Positions 1 to 5,803 of a stretch of 5,808 bases of DNA are shown here, piece after piece. The translations under genes were made by a program, and so were the position numbers. The notes beneath the pieces were generated by a model. The model was not told the DNA's origin, ran no database searches, and worked only from the letters and a program-made list of their open reading frames with translations. The stretch's first letter is position 1. Each line of letters starts with the position of its first letter. This DNA is from an uncultured Acidimicrobiaceae bacterium (GTDB lineage: Bacteria > Actinomycetota > Acidimicrobiia > Spongiisociales > UBA5794), in assembly GCA_947258635.1 (NCBI GenBank), contig CAMYJM010000190.1:1-5808 (forward strand). The letters are read 5' to 3'.

Positions 1-390
1 GTTGGGGCGGCCGTCTCCAAAGCAGGTACCGCCCGAATAGGTGCGCACCCCGGCGGCGTCGATGTTGACGGCCGCGGTCTGATCGGTGCTCACAGTGCCG
101 TCCGGATACACGTAGGCGACGCAAACGGTGCGCCCGGGCACACCGTTGTCGAGATCACCCGTGGCCGACCGAATGGCCACATCGGCTACGTCGTCCAGCC
201 AGGCGGACATCGTCGGGTCGACCGGGAGGGTTGCTCCGTATCGAGCCGCCTCGCGGGCGGCGTTGTTCAGCGAGTTCTTGCTGTTGAGGGCCAGGCCCCC
301 GGTGACTATGCCGAACAGGAGCGCCATCAGAATCGGGAGGACGATGGCGAACTCGACTACCGAAGCCCCCCTCTCGGGCGCTTCTCTCAT
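1..390 (-). CDS. TadE-like pseudopilin of a Tad/Flp pilus system (3' end outside window)
   Basis: The reading frame is open for 130 codons from ATG at 390 to the left edge, so the gene is partial. TadE/TadG-family proteins are minor pseudopilins of the Tad (tight adherence) secretion and pilus machine, held in the cytoplasmic membrane. The N-terminus shows the family signature: RGASVVEF at residues 7-14, a hydrophobic segment at about 11-35 (VLPILMALLFGIV within it), then the NNAAREAARYGA stretch at 42-53. Gly8 followed by Glu13 matches prepilin-peptidase processing, with Gly at -1 and Glu at +5. Cys90 and Cys123 lie in the exported part and could form a disulfide. The start at 390 is favoured by an AGAGG site 7 nt upstream. 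An in-frame ATG at 444-442, with a G-rich stretch before it, would add 18 Gly/Arg-rich residues and cannot be excluded. Other tad genes probably continue beyond the left edge. The family call is firm; TadE versus TadG is not resolved. Confidence 0.88.
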   Translation of the reverse strand, partial: MREAPERGASVVEFAIVLPILMALLFGIVTGGLALNSKNSLNNAAREAARYGATLPVDPTMSAWLDDVADVAIRSATGDLDNGVPGRTVCVAYVYPDGTVSTDQTAAVNIDAAGVRTYSGGTCFGDGRPN

Positions 391-397
391 TTGCCTG

Positions 398-402
398 CCT
401 CT
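398..402 (-). promoter_or_regulatory. Ribosome binding site of the TadE-like gene
   Basis: The minus strand reads AGAGG here, 7 nt before the ATG at 390-388. It supports the shorter start over the in-frame ATG at 444-442. That upstream ATG has its own G-rich candidate site about 8 nt before it, so the choice is not absolute. Confidence 0.5.
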
Positions 403-473
403 ATAGCCACTTCCCCCGCGTGAACGGGGCCTACCTGAGCCCATCTACCTAGCCCCCTAAGCCACTTTGCAGC

Positions 474-503
474 AGTATAGCAAGGTGACGCAGAGCGCGT
501 AAA
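474..503 (-). promoter_or_regulatory. Sigma-70-type promoter for the TadE-like gene
   Basis: On the minus strand, TTTACG (503-498) and TATACT (479-474) are separated by 18 nt. The -10 box matches the TATAAT consensus at 5 of 6 positions and the -35 box matches TTGACA at 4 of 6. Transcription would start near 467, giving a leader of roughly 75 nt before the ATG at 390. The promoter lies about 35 nt beyond the stop of the upstream FAD-GcvT gene, in the least GC-rich stretch of the gap. This suggests that the pilus gene begins its own transcription unit. The call is from sequence match only. Confidence 0.55.
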
Positions 504-537
504 GAGAATACTCAGAGGATCCACGTTCGCACTCCCA

Positions 538-2946
538 TCACATCCGCGGCACGGCGCCGCTCGGGTCGTACGGCGACGGCGCAATGACTCTTGCCGGCCG
601 CTCCACGCCGACGATGTGAGTAGTCAATTCGGCGCCCTCGGATGAGTAGTCACGGTCGACGAGCGCCATCGCCAGACTCTTGCCGACGGTGTGACCGTAG
701 TCACCCGAGGTTATGTAGCCGACCCGACGCCCCTCGGCCCACAGCGGCTCGTACCCCGAGGCGTCGGCGTCGACGGCATCCACTTCGAGCGTCACGTGGC
801 GGCGTTTCGCACCGCCGGAGTCCCGCTCGCGCCGTGCTGCTTCTGCTCCGATGAAGTCTGCCTTCGACCAGTCGATCCAGCGATCCATTCCGGTCATGGC
901 CGGGGTGTACTCCTGTTTGAACTCTTTCGACCAGATGACATAGCTCTTCTCGAGACGTAACGACACCAGCGCTTTGTAGCCGTACTCGATGGCACCGAGG
1001 TTCGCTCCGGCCTCGACCAGGAGAGTCCGCAGCGCCACGTGCTCGGCCGCCGTGCAGTTGATCTCATACCCCAGCTCACCGGTGACCGAGATGCGACCCA
1101 CCTTGGCGCGCATCAAGCCAACATCGATCGCGGCACAGGACATGAATCCAAGGGCCGACACGTCGTCCGCCGTCACCCGGGCCAGCAGCTCGGACGAATT
1201 CGGACCGGACAACGAGAAGCCGACAACGCCGTCGCTGATATCGCGCACCATCACCCCGTCGCTCAGATGGTCGTTGAGCCAGCGCATGTGCCAGGCGCGC
1301 AGGTAGTACGAGCCCATAAGCCACCAGGTGCCGTCACCCCAGTTGAGCAAGGTCAGGTCGCCTTTGAGGCGGCCGTCGTGGCCGAGCATGGCGGCGAGCC
1401 GGATCCGGCCGGGAGCGGGCAGCCGGCTTGCGATCAGCCGGTCGAGCCAGGCTGCGGCATTGGGCCCGGTGATTTCGTACCGCGAGAAACTGGAGATGTC
1501 GAGGATGCCAACACCAGACCGCACCCGGCGGCACTCCTGGCCCACGATGTCGAACGCATTGGAGCGGCGCAGCGTCGGCTCTTCGACAAATCCGTCGGGG
1601 GCGAAGTACAGCGGCGCTTCCAGGCCCCACGACACGCCCCAGTGGGCGCCGGCGGCGGTCATCGCGTCGTAGGCGGGCGCCATGCGGAGCGGGCGGCCGC
1701 CCCACAGCTGTTCGTTGGGGTATGTCATCACGAAGCGGCGTGAGTAGAACTGCCCCGTGGTTTGGCGGATGTACTCGCGGTTCTCCGCATAGGGCCCGAA
1801 GCGGGCCACGTCCATGCCGTAGACATCCTCTTGCGGCTCGCCGTCGATTATCCACTCCGCCAGCGCCTTGCCCACTCCGCCGCCCTGGAGGAAGCCGGCC
1901 ATGACGGCACATGCCGACCAGTAGTTGCGCAGCCCGGGCACCGGTCCCACGAGGGGGTTGCCATCCGGCGAGAATGTAAACGCCCCATTCACCCAGCTCT
2001 TGATGCCGACTTCCTCGAGCACCGGGTAGCGGGACATCGCAAACGTCAGCTCGTCCGAGATCCGATCCACATCCGGCGGGATCAGTTCCACGCCGTAGTC
2101 CCAGGGGGCTCCGTCCATGTGCCAGTGCTTGTGATCGAGCTCGTAGATCCCGACTAGCAGGCCCTTCAGCTCCTGGCGGGTGTAGGTGAACCCTTCGAGG
2201 TCGACGATCATCGGTATCTCGAAGTCGAGCGCCTCCAGCTCGGGGATCGACTCGGTGATCAGAAAGTGGTGTTCGAGAGGCGACACCGGAAGCTCGACAC
2301 CGACCATCCGGCCCACCTGCTTGGCCCACAGCCCGGCGGCGTTGACTACATGTTCGGCAACGATCGTTCCCTGCTCCGTGACCACATCCCAGGAGCCGTC
2401 ACTGCGGGGGGTGAGCTCGACGACCCGGTTGTGCTCGATGACGTGGGCACCGCGCAGGCGCGCCGCCTTGGCGTAGGCATGAACGACCGCCGACGGGTCG
2501 ATGTAGCCATGACGATCGGCCCACAGCCCGCCGAGAACCCCGGCGACGCTGATGATCGGGCAACGCTCCTCGATCTCGTCGGGCCCGATGAGCCGCACGT
2601 CTTCGATCCCCATCGTCTGGAAGACGCGGTAGGTCGATTGCAGCCACTCCCACCTCGCCGGAGCCGAGGCCACGGAGATCCCACCCGTCATGTGCAGGCC
2701 CACGTCCTGGCCTGACTCCTGCTCGATATCCGCCAGCAGGTCGATGGTGTAGGCCTGGAGAGCGGCGATGTTGGGATCGGCGTTGAGGGCGTGAAACCCT
2801 CCGGCGGCGTGCCAGCTCGAGCCCGCGGTCAACACCTCACGCTCCACGATGGCGACATCCGACCAGCCCGCCTTGGCGAGGTGATAGAGGACGCTGGCCC
2901 CGACGACGCCGCCGCCGATGACCACCACTCGGTACTGCGACTTCAC
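538..2946 (-). CDS. FAD-dependent oxidoreductase fused to GcvT folate-binding domains (dimethylglycine/sarcosine dehydrogenase family)
   Basis: This is an 802-residue cytoplasmic flavoenzyme with no signal peptide. Relatives oxidise N-methyl groups of dimethylglycine or sarcosine on FAD and pass the one-carbon unit to tetrahydrofolate. Residues 5-35 form the FAD Rossmann fold (GGGVVG at 11-16, acidic Glu35). SSWHAAGG at 43-50 matches the family motif whose His carries covalent FAD in dimethylglycine dehydrogenases; here it is His46. The oxidase domain closes with SPDGNPLVGPVPG (326-338) and GFLQGGGVGKALAEWI (351-366). A linker (about 382-440) leads to the GcvT part: DISSFSRYEITGPNA (483-497), DGRLKGDL (524-531, Asp530 a candidate folate-contacting acid), GELGYEI (623-629), LEKSY (665-669) and a C-terminal barrel with RVGYITSGDY (741-750). 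The length is near that of full-length family members. The start is GTG, with AAAGGA 6 nt upstream. It is the last gene after the rhodanese and SDR-like genes (72-nt gap). The domain call is firm; the substrate is unknown. Confidence 0.93.
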   Translation of the reverse strand: MKSQYRVVVIGGGVVGASVLYHLAKAGWSDVAIVEREVLTAGSSWHAAGGFHALNADPNIAALQAYTIDLLADIEQESGQDVGLHMTGGISVASAPARWEWLQSTYRVFQTMGIEDVRLIGPDEIEERCPIISVAGVLGGLWADRHGYIDPSAVVHAYAKAARLRGAHVIEHNRVVELTPRSDGSWDVVTEQGTIVAEHVVNAAGLWAKQVGRMVGVELPVSPLEHHFLITESIPELEALDFEIPMIVDLEGFTYTRQELKGLLVGIYELDHKHWHMDGAPWDYGVELIPPDVDRISDELTFAMSRYPVLEEVGIKSWVNGAFTFSPDGNPLVGPVPGLRNYWSACAVMAGFLQGGGVGKALAEWIIDGEPQEDVYGMDVARFGPYAENREYIRQTTGQFYSRRFVMTYPNEQLWGGRPLRMAPAYDAMTAAGAHWGVSWGLEAPLYFAPDGFVEEPTLRRSNAFDIVGQECRRVRSGVGILDISSFSRYEITGPNAAAWLDRLIASRLPAPGRIRLAAMLGHDGRLKGDLTLLNWGDGTWWLMGSYYLRAWHMRWLNDHLSDGVMVRDISDGVVGFSLSGPNSSELLARVTADDVSALGFMSCAAIDVGLMRAKVGRISVTGELGYEINCTAAEHVALRTLLVEAGANLGAIEYGYKALVSLRLEKSYVIWSKEFKQEYTPAMTGMDRWIDWSKADFIGAEAARRERDSGGAKRRHVTLEVDAVDADASGYEPLWAEGRRVGYITSGDYGHTVGKSLAMALVDRDYSSEGAELTTHIVGVERPARVIAPSPYDPSGAVPRM

Positions 2947-2952
2947 CAGCCG

Positions 2953-2958
2953 TCCTTT
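2953..2958 (-). promoter_or_regulatory. Ribosome binding site supporting the GTG start of the FAD-GcvT gene
   Basis: The minus strand reads AAAGGA, 6 nt before the GTG at 2946-2944. It fixes the start directly before the FAD-binding strand and supports use of GTG. The rest of the 2947-3018 gap shows no convincing promoter or terminator, which fits co-transcription with the rhodanese gene. Confidence 0.65.
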
Positions 2959-3018
2959 CGCTCCGGCTTGAACCTAGCGGAAGCTCTACGGCAACTGCCC
3001 TCGGTCCCGGCTAGAGCA

Positions 3019-4323
3019 CTACAGGCCGGTCGGGGAATGCCTTGCGGGCACACCGACGGTACGTGACCACTCGAACCACCCACCGTCGTATACGGCGACG
3101 CGAGGCCATCCCATCAGGTAGGCACACAGCAAGGTCTCGCTGGCGCGCCAACCGGTGCCGCAGTAGAAAGCGACCCGCTTGTCGGGAGTGATTCCGATCT
3201 CCTCCCAGACTGCGGCGATCTCCTCGTAATCCTTCATGGTGTTGTCGACGTTGCGGTAATACTGCATGTCGTAGGCGTTGGTGCCGCAGTTGCCCCACAC
3301 GGCGCCGGGGATGTCGCCCGTTTCCGAGATGTAGTTGTAGCCGCTGGTCTCGCCGAGGTACTCCGGCAGGCTGCGGATACTCACCAGTACGCCGTCGTCG
3401 GCCGCCAGGAGCTCCTGCGCCCCAGCGAGATCGACGAAGAACCGCGGATTGGAGGGGATCGACGCTCCGAACGCCGTGGCCGGAGTCGGCTGCCTTTCGA
3501 TTGCCTCGACGGGATAGCCGGCCGCAGTCCAAGCGTTGTAGCCGCCGTCGAGCAGTCGGACGTCACGCACCCCGGCGTACATGAGGATGGCGGCGGCCCG
3601 GGTGGCCGCGATCTGGCCCGCCATTCTCCCGGGCTTCTGTTCGGCGGGGTCCGCCACGCTGTCCCGGCCGTAGAGAATCACCGTGGTCTCACACGTGATA
3701 CCCAACTCGAGCAGCGCTGCCTCGAGCGCTCGAGGAGATCGCCGGTCCCAATCGCGCGGTGACTCCAACGTGTTCGTGTCGAGGTGCAGGGCGCCGGGGA
3801 GGTGACTCTCCTGATATTCGGCCGGCACCTCGTAGTTCACGTGGCACACGACATACTCGCCGGCGGGCTCCGCCGGTACCGGCCGACCGTCGAGGAGATC
3901 GTGGAGCCACCCCGGGGGGACGAGTTGCTCGTACCGCGGCAGCGAGGCGACCTCGAGATCGGCGGCGGCCGCCCATTCGGGGAAGCCTGCTCCGTACGTG
4001 ACGAGGTCGTGATATCCGATCTCGCCGAGGCGACGAGCGAGTCGCTCGGTTTGCGCTCCCCCGGAAGCCGCCCCATCGCCGTACAGGACGATCTTGTGGC
4101 CGGGTGTCAGCTTCTTCGAGATCAGCATGGTCTTCAGTCCGGCGTCATCGGCGTGCTCTGCCCAATGGGCGGGGAACGCGATGGCGCCGGGAATGTGACC
4201 GCCGCGACTCTCGCCGTTGAGCTGCCACCCGTTGAAGGCGGCAATTGGGCGGGCGTCGACCACTTTCACATGCGGGTCCGCCATGAGCTGGGCCAACCGG
4301 TCTTTGTCGATAAGGGTCGTCAT
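3019..4323 (-). CDS. Three-domain rhodanese-type sulfurtransferase with one catalytic domain
   Basis: This is a 434-residue cytoplasmic protein of three rhodanese repeats. Rhodaneses carry a sulfane sulfur as a persulfide on a loop cysteine and pass it between thiols, cyanide or other acceptors. Each repeat has the xxhPGA strand-loop motif (GHIPGA 42-47, SHLPGA 173-178, GDIPGA 336-341) and a Gly/Trp-rich closing motif (GAGFPEW 111-117, LDGGYNAW 258-265, YDGGWFEW 412-419). Only repeat 3 has the catalytic loop, CGTGWR at 388-393 with Cys388. At the matching positions repeats 1 and 2 read LYGDG (80-84) and LYGRD (217-221), with Gly in place of Cys. The start was taken at ATG 4323 because GGGAGG lies 8 nt upstream. 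An upstream in-frame ATG at 4386 would add 21 Arg-rich residues and overlap the SDR stop. Canonical thiosulfate or mercaptopyruvate sulfurtransferases have two domains, so a third repeat is unusual. The acceptor and donor are unknown. The gene sits between the SDR-like and FAD-GcvT genes, probably in one operon. Confidence 0.9.
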   Translation of the reverse strand: MTTLIDKDRLAQLMADPHVKVVDARPIAAFNGWQLNGESRGGHIPGAIAFPAHWAEHADDAGLKTMLISKKLTPGHKIVLYGDGAASGGAQTERLARRLGEIGYHDLVTYGAGFPEWAAAADLEVASLPRYEQLVPPGWLHDLLDGRPVPAEPAGEYVVCHVNYEVPAEYQESHLPGALHLDTNTLESPRDWDRRSPRALEAALLELGITCETTVILYGRDSVADPAEQKPGRMAGQIAATRAAAILMYAGVRDVRLLDGGYNAWTAAGYPVEAIERQPTPATAFGASIPSNPRFFVDLAGAQELLAADDGVLVSIRSLPEYLGETSGYNYISETGDIPGAVWGNCGTNAYDMQYYRNVDNTMKDYEEIAAVWEEIGITPDKRVAFYCGTGWRASETLLCAYLMGWPRVAVYDGGWFEWSRTVGVPARHSPTGL

Positions 4324-4331
4324 CGTGCCAG

Positions 4332-4337
4332 CCTCCC
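4332..4337 (-). promoter_or_regulatory. Ribosome binding site that decides the rhodanese start
   Basis: GGGAGG on the minus strand lies 8 nt before the ATG at 4323-4321. The alternative upstream ATG at 4386-4384 would place a perfect inverted repeat inside the coding region, so the downstream start is preferred. Confidence 0.65.
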
Positions 4338-4342
4338 GTCGC

Positions 4343-4368
4343 CGCGACTGCGGTAGCGAACAGTCGCG
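4343..4368 (-). promoter_or_regulatory. Hairpin in the SDR-rhodanese intergenic gap
   Basis: CGCGACTG (4343-4350) and CAGTCGCG (4361-4368) form a perfect 8-bp inverted repeat around a 10-nt loop. It ends 5 nt from the rhodanese ribosome binding site and begins about 19 nt after the SDR-like stop. No T-run follows on the minus strand, so it is not a classic intrinsic terminator. It could act as an mRNA processing or stability element, a translation control hairpin or a protein-binding site. A related direct repeat, GCGACTGCGG (4344-4353) and GCGATTGCGG (4374-4383), differs at one base. Confidence 0.45.
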
Positions 4369-4387
4369 TGGTCGCGATTGCGGCACC

Positions 4388-5089
4388 TTAGACGGATCGC
4401 GTCAATCCGCCGTCGACTCGGAGGTTCTGGCCCGTGATGTAGCCGGCATCTTCCGACAGGAGGAACGCTGCCGTGGCGGCGATCTCGGCGACGGTCCCGT
4501 AGCGCCCCATGGGAATTGCGGCGCGGCGCTCTTCCGTCTCGGGCAGGCTGTCGGTGTACCCGGGCAGGAGGTTGTTCATGCGAATTCCTGCCGCGGCGTA
4601 CTCATCGGCGTACAGCTTCGTGAACGCCGCCAGGGCGGCGCGCAGTGCGGCGGACACCGGGAACACCGGCGACGGCTCGAAGATCGCGAACGTGGAGATG
4701 TTGACGATGGCGCCGCCCCCCTGGGCGACCATGATCGGTGTCACGAGGCGCGCCATCCGGACCACGTTGAGCATGACGAGATCGAGTCCGCGGTGCCAAT
4801 CCTCGTCGGAGATCTCCAACAGAGGCCCCTTCGGGGGATGCCCGGTGTGGTTCAACACGGCGTCGACCCGACCGTAGCGCTCCATCGTGGCCGCTACGAG
4901 AGTCTCCAGGTCTTCCACCTCGGTGACCGATCCGGTGAGCCCGAATCCGCCAAGCTCGGTGGCGAGGGCCGCGGAGGCGCCGGACGGCGACATCAGCGCG
5001 AGCCGGTAGCCGTCGGCGGCGAGCCGACGGGCCACGGCTGCGCCGATCCCCCGTCCCGACGCAGTGACGATCGCTGCTCTGTCGGCCAT
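4388..5089 (-). CDS. SDR-fold protein with degenerate catalytic site
   Basis: This 233-residue protein has the classical short-chain dehydrogenase/reductase (SDR) Rossmann fold. The nucleotide-binding turn TASGRGIG (9-16) matches TGxxxGxG except Ala for the first Gly. The strand motif LNHTG (79-83) replaces NNAG, and VNIST is at 129-133. The C-terminus has NNLLPGYTDS (172-181), the IPMGRYG turn (192-198) and GYITGQNLRVDGG (216-228), all typical of SDRs. The catalytic YxxxK is missing. Aligning SAALRAALAAFTK (146-158) with the usual YxASKAAL..LTK puts Ser146 at the Tyr, Arg150 at the Lys and Thr133 at the catalytic Ser. No other YxxxK occurs in the protein. The rest of the fold is intact with no frameshift, so this is not a decaying gene. 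The start is ATG 5089, with GGGAGGG 5 nt upstream; an in-frame ATG at 5146 lacks such a site and would add 19 residues. It is the first of three closely spaced genes. Standard NAD(P)H-dependent carbonyl chemistry is doubtful, and its role is unknown. Confidence 0.9.
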   Translation of the reverse strand: MADRAAIVTASGRGIGAAVARRLAADGYRLALMSPSGASAALATELGGFGLTGSVTEVEDLETLVAATMERYGRVDAVLNHTGHPPKGPLLEISDEDWHRGLDLVMLNVVRMARLVTPIMVAQGGGAIVNISTFAIFEPSPVFPVSAALRAALAAFTKLYADEYAAAGIRMNNLLPGYTDSLPETEERRAAIPMGRYGTVAEIAATAAFLLSEDAGYITGQNLRVDGGLTRSV

Positions 5090-5094
5090 GGAAT

Positions 5095-5101
5095 CCCTCC
5101 C
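5095..5101 (-). promoter_or_regulatory. Strong ribosome binding site deciding the SDR-like start
   Basis: GGGAGGG on the minus strand lies 5 nt before the ATG at 5089-5087, directly in front of the nucleotide-binding strand. It argues against the longer in-frame start at 5146. Confidence 0.7.
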
Positions 5102-5132
5102 GGTTGGTGCGTGCGCGGCGCCCGGGCATTTC

Positions 5133-5171
5133 GGCGCCGGCGCCATTCCAGCAGAGTCGCCGGTCCGGCGA
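5133..5171 (-). promoter_or_regulatory. GC-rich palindromes between the SH3-domain gene and the SDR-like gene
   Basis: Two perfect palindromes lie in the 90-nt gap: TCGCCGGTCCGGCGA (5157-5171) and GGCGCCGGCGCC (5133-5144). The first starts 8 nt after the stop of the SH3-domain gene and could fold into a compact hairpin that slows transcription. No T-run follows it, so a factor-independent terminator is not supported. They might also be operator half-sites, or chance products of GC-rich DNA. I saw no -35/-10 pair in this gap, so how the SDR-like gene is transcribed is open. Confidence 0.3.
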
Positions 5172-5179
5172 TAGCGGAG

Positions 5180-5803
5180 CTAGACGGGGACGGCGACGTT
5201 CTCCGCTAGAGCGGCCACCGGATAGGGATGGCCGTCGCTGTACTCGAAAAAGAGCTGCCACGGGTCGAGCCCCGGCGCCTCGAGCGAGACCCAGTGCAGA
5301 TTGCGGAGCTGCGGTGGCCGCAGCGCCGTGAGCGAGGCCGTCCTGTCGACGTAGAACGATGCCCGCCAATCGTCGAGCAAGGCTGCGAGGTGTGCGGTGG
5401 CATTGCCACCCAGCTGGCGCCGCTCGCGATCCCGGCTGAAGCCCTCCGGGTCGACGACTCCCCGCGGCGAGGACGAGATCGGGGCCCCCCCTTTCAGCTT
5501 GCGCCGCAGCTCGCGAATGATGTCCCGCTCTACGAGATCGGCCTCGAAGGTGGCTCTGGCGACGTCTTCGGTGAGGTACTGCGATTCGACCCAGCCCCGG
5601 CCAACGGGTGTCGATACGGGCAACCATTCCACGCCATCCAGGAGCCGGCGGCGGCCGACCACGTCTATCCGGCGGGAGCTGTGTCCATAGCGATAGACCA
5701 CCTCGGAGTCACGAGCCGCCTTCTCGTGCACGGCCAGTGACTCCCCCCGCGCTACTAGCACTACAGCGTGCTTCCGGCCCGGCACCCCTTCGCGCTGCGA
5801 CAT
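5180..5803 (-). CDS. Hypothetical protein with N-terminal bacterial SH3-like domain
   Basis: This is a 207-residue protein from ATG 5803 to TAG at 5182-5180. Residues about 13-80 look like a bacterial SH3 domain. They begin with VVLVARGESLAVHEKA (14-29), continue with YRYGHSS (37-43), and end with DGVEWLPVSTPVGRGWV (56-72) and YLTED (76-80). This is the usual SH3b pattern of a DGxxW strand followed by GxGWV and YL. Such domains often bind peptidoglycan or peptides. Here there is no signal peptide or membrane segment in the visible sequence, so an extracellular role is not supported unless the gene starts further upstream. Residues 83-105 are charged and probably helical. Residues 140-207 are rich in aromatics (DDWRASFYVD, PWQLFFEYSDG) and match no family I recognise. 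Only 5 nt are visible before the ATG and the frame stays open to the edge, so the true start may lie outside the window. It lies 90 nt before the SDR-like gene; a functional link is not evident. Confidence 0.75.
   Translation of the reverse strand: MSQREGVPGRKHAVVLVARGESLAVHEKAARDSEVVYRYGHSSRRIDVVGRRRLLDGVEWLPVSTPVGRGWVESQYLTEDVARATFEADLVERDIIRELRRKLKGGAPISSSPRGVVDPEGFSRDRERRQLGGNATAHLAALLDDWRASFYVDRTASLTALRPPQLRNLHWVSLEAPGLDPWQLFFEYSDGHPYPVAALAENVAVPV

Noticed and set aside
387..584. Minus-strand open frame of 65 codons between the FAD-GcvT and TadE-like genes
   Set aside because: It runs through the stop of one gene, the promoter region and the ribosome binding site of the next, with no domain and no supporting ribosome binding site seen.
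1039..1743. Plus-strand open frame of 234 codons opposite the FAD-GcvT gene
   Set aside because: It lies wholly antisense to a strongly recognised enzyme. Its translation has no recognisable domain, and it has the Arg/Pro/His-rich look of a shadow frame in GC-rich DNA.
538..2946. Reading the FAD-GcvT gene as a DMSP demethylase (DmdA)
   Set aside because: DmdA is a stand-alone GcvT-type protein of much shorter length. This gene has a full FAD oxidase half with the flavin-linking His motif, so the dimethylglycine/sarcosine dehydrogenase type fits better.
2947..3018. Inverted repeat CTAGC...GCTAG in the rhodanese to FAD-GcvT gap as a terminator
   Set aside because: The stem is only 5 bp with a loop of about 30 nt and no T-run, which is within chance expectation.
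4324..4386. Extended N-terminus of the rhodanese protein from ATG 4386
   Set aside because: It adds 21 Arg-rich residues encoded by the hairpin region and starts against the SDR stop. The internal ATG at 4323 has a clear GGGAGG site.
4217..5209. Plus-strand open frame of 330 codons spanning the SDR-like gene and parts of its neighbours
   Set aside because: It is antisense to two clear genes and crosses their intergenic gaps. The protein is low-complexity Arg/Gly/His-rich with no family signature.
4602..5627. Minus-strand open frame of 341 codons overlapping both the SDR-like and SH3-domain genes in another frame
   Set aside because: It overlaps two better-supported genes and shows only Arg/Gly/Ala-rich sequence. 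It results from rare stop codons in high-GC DNA.
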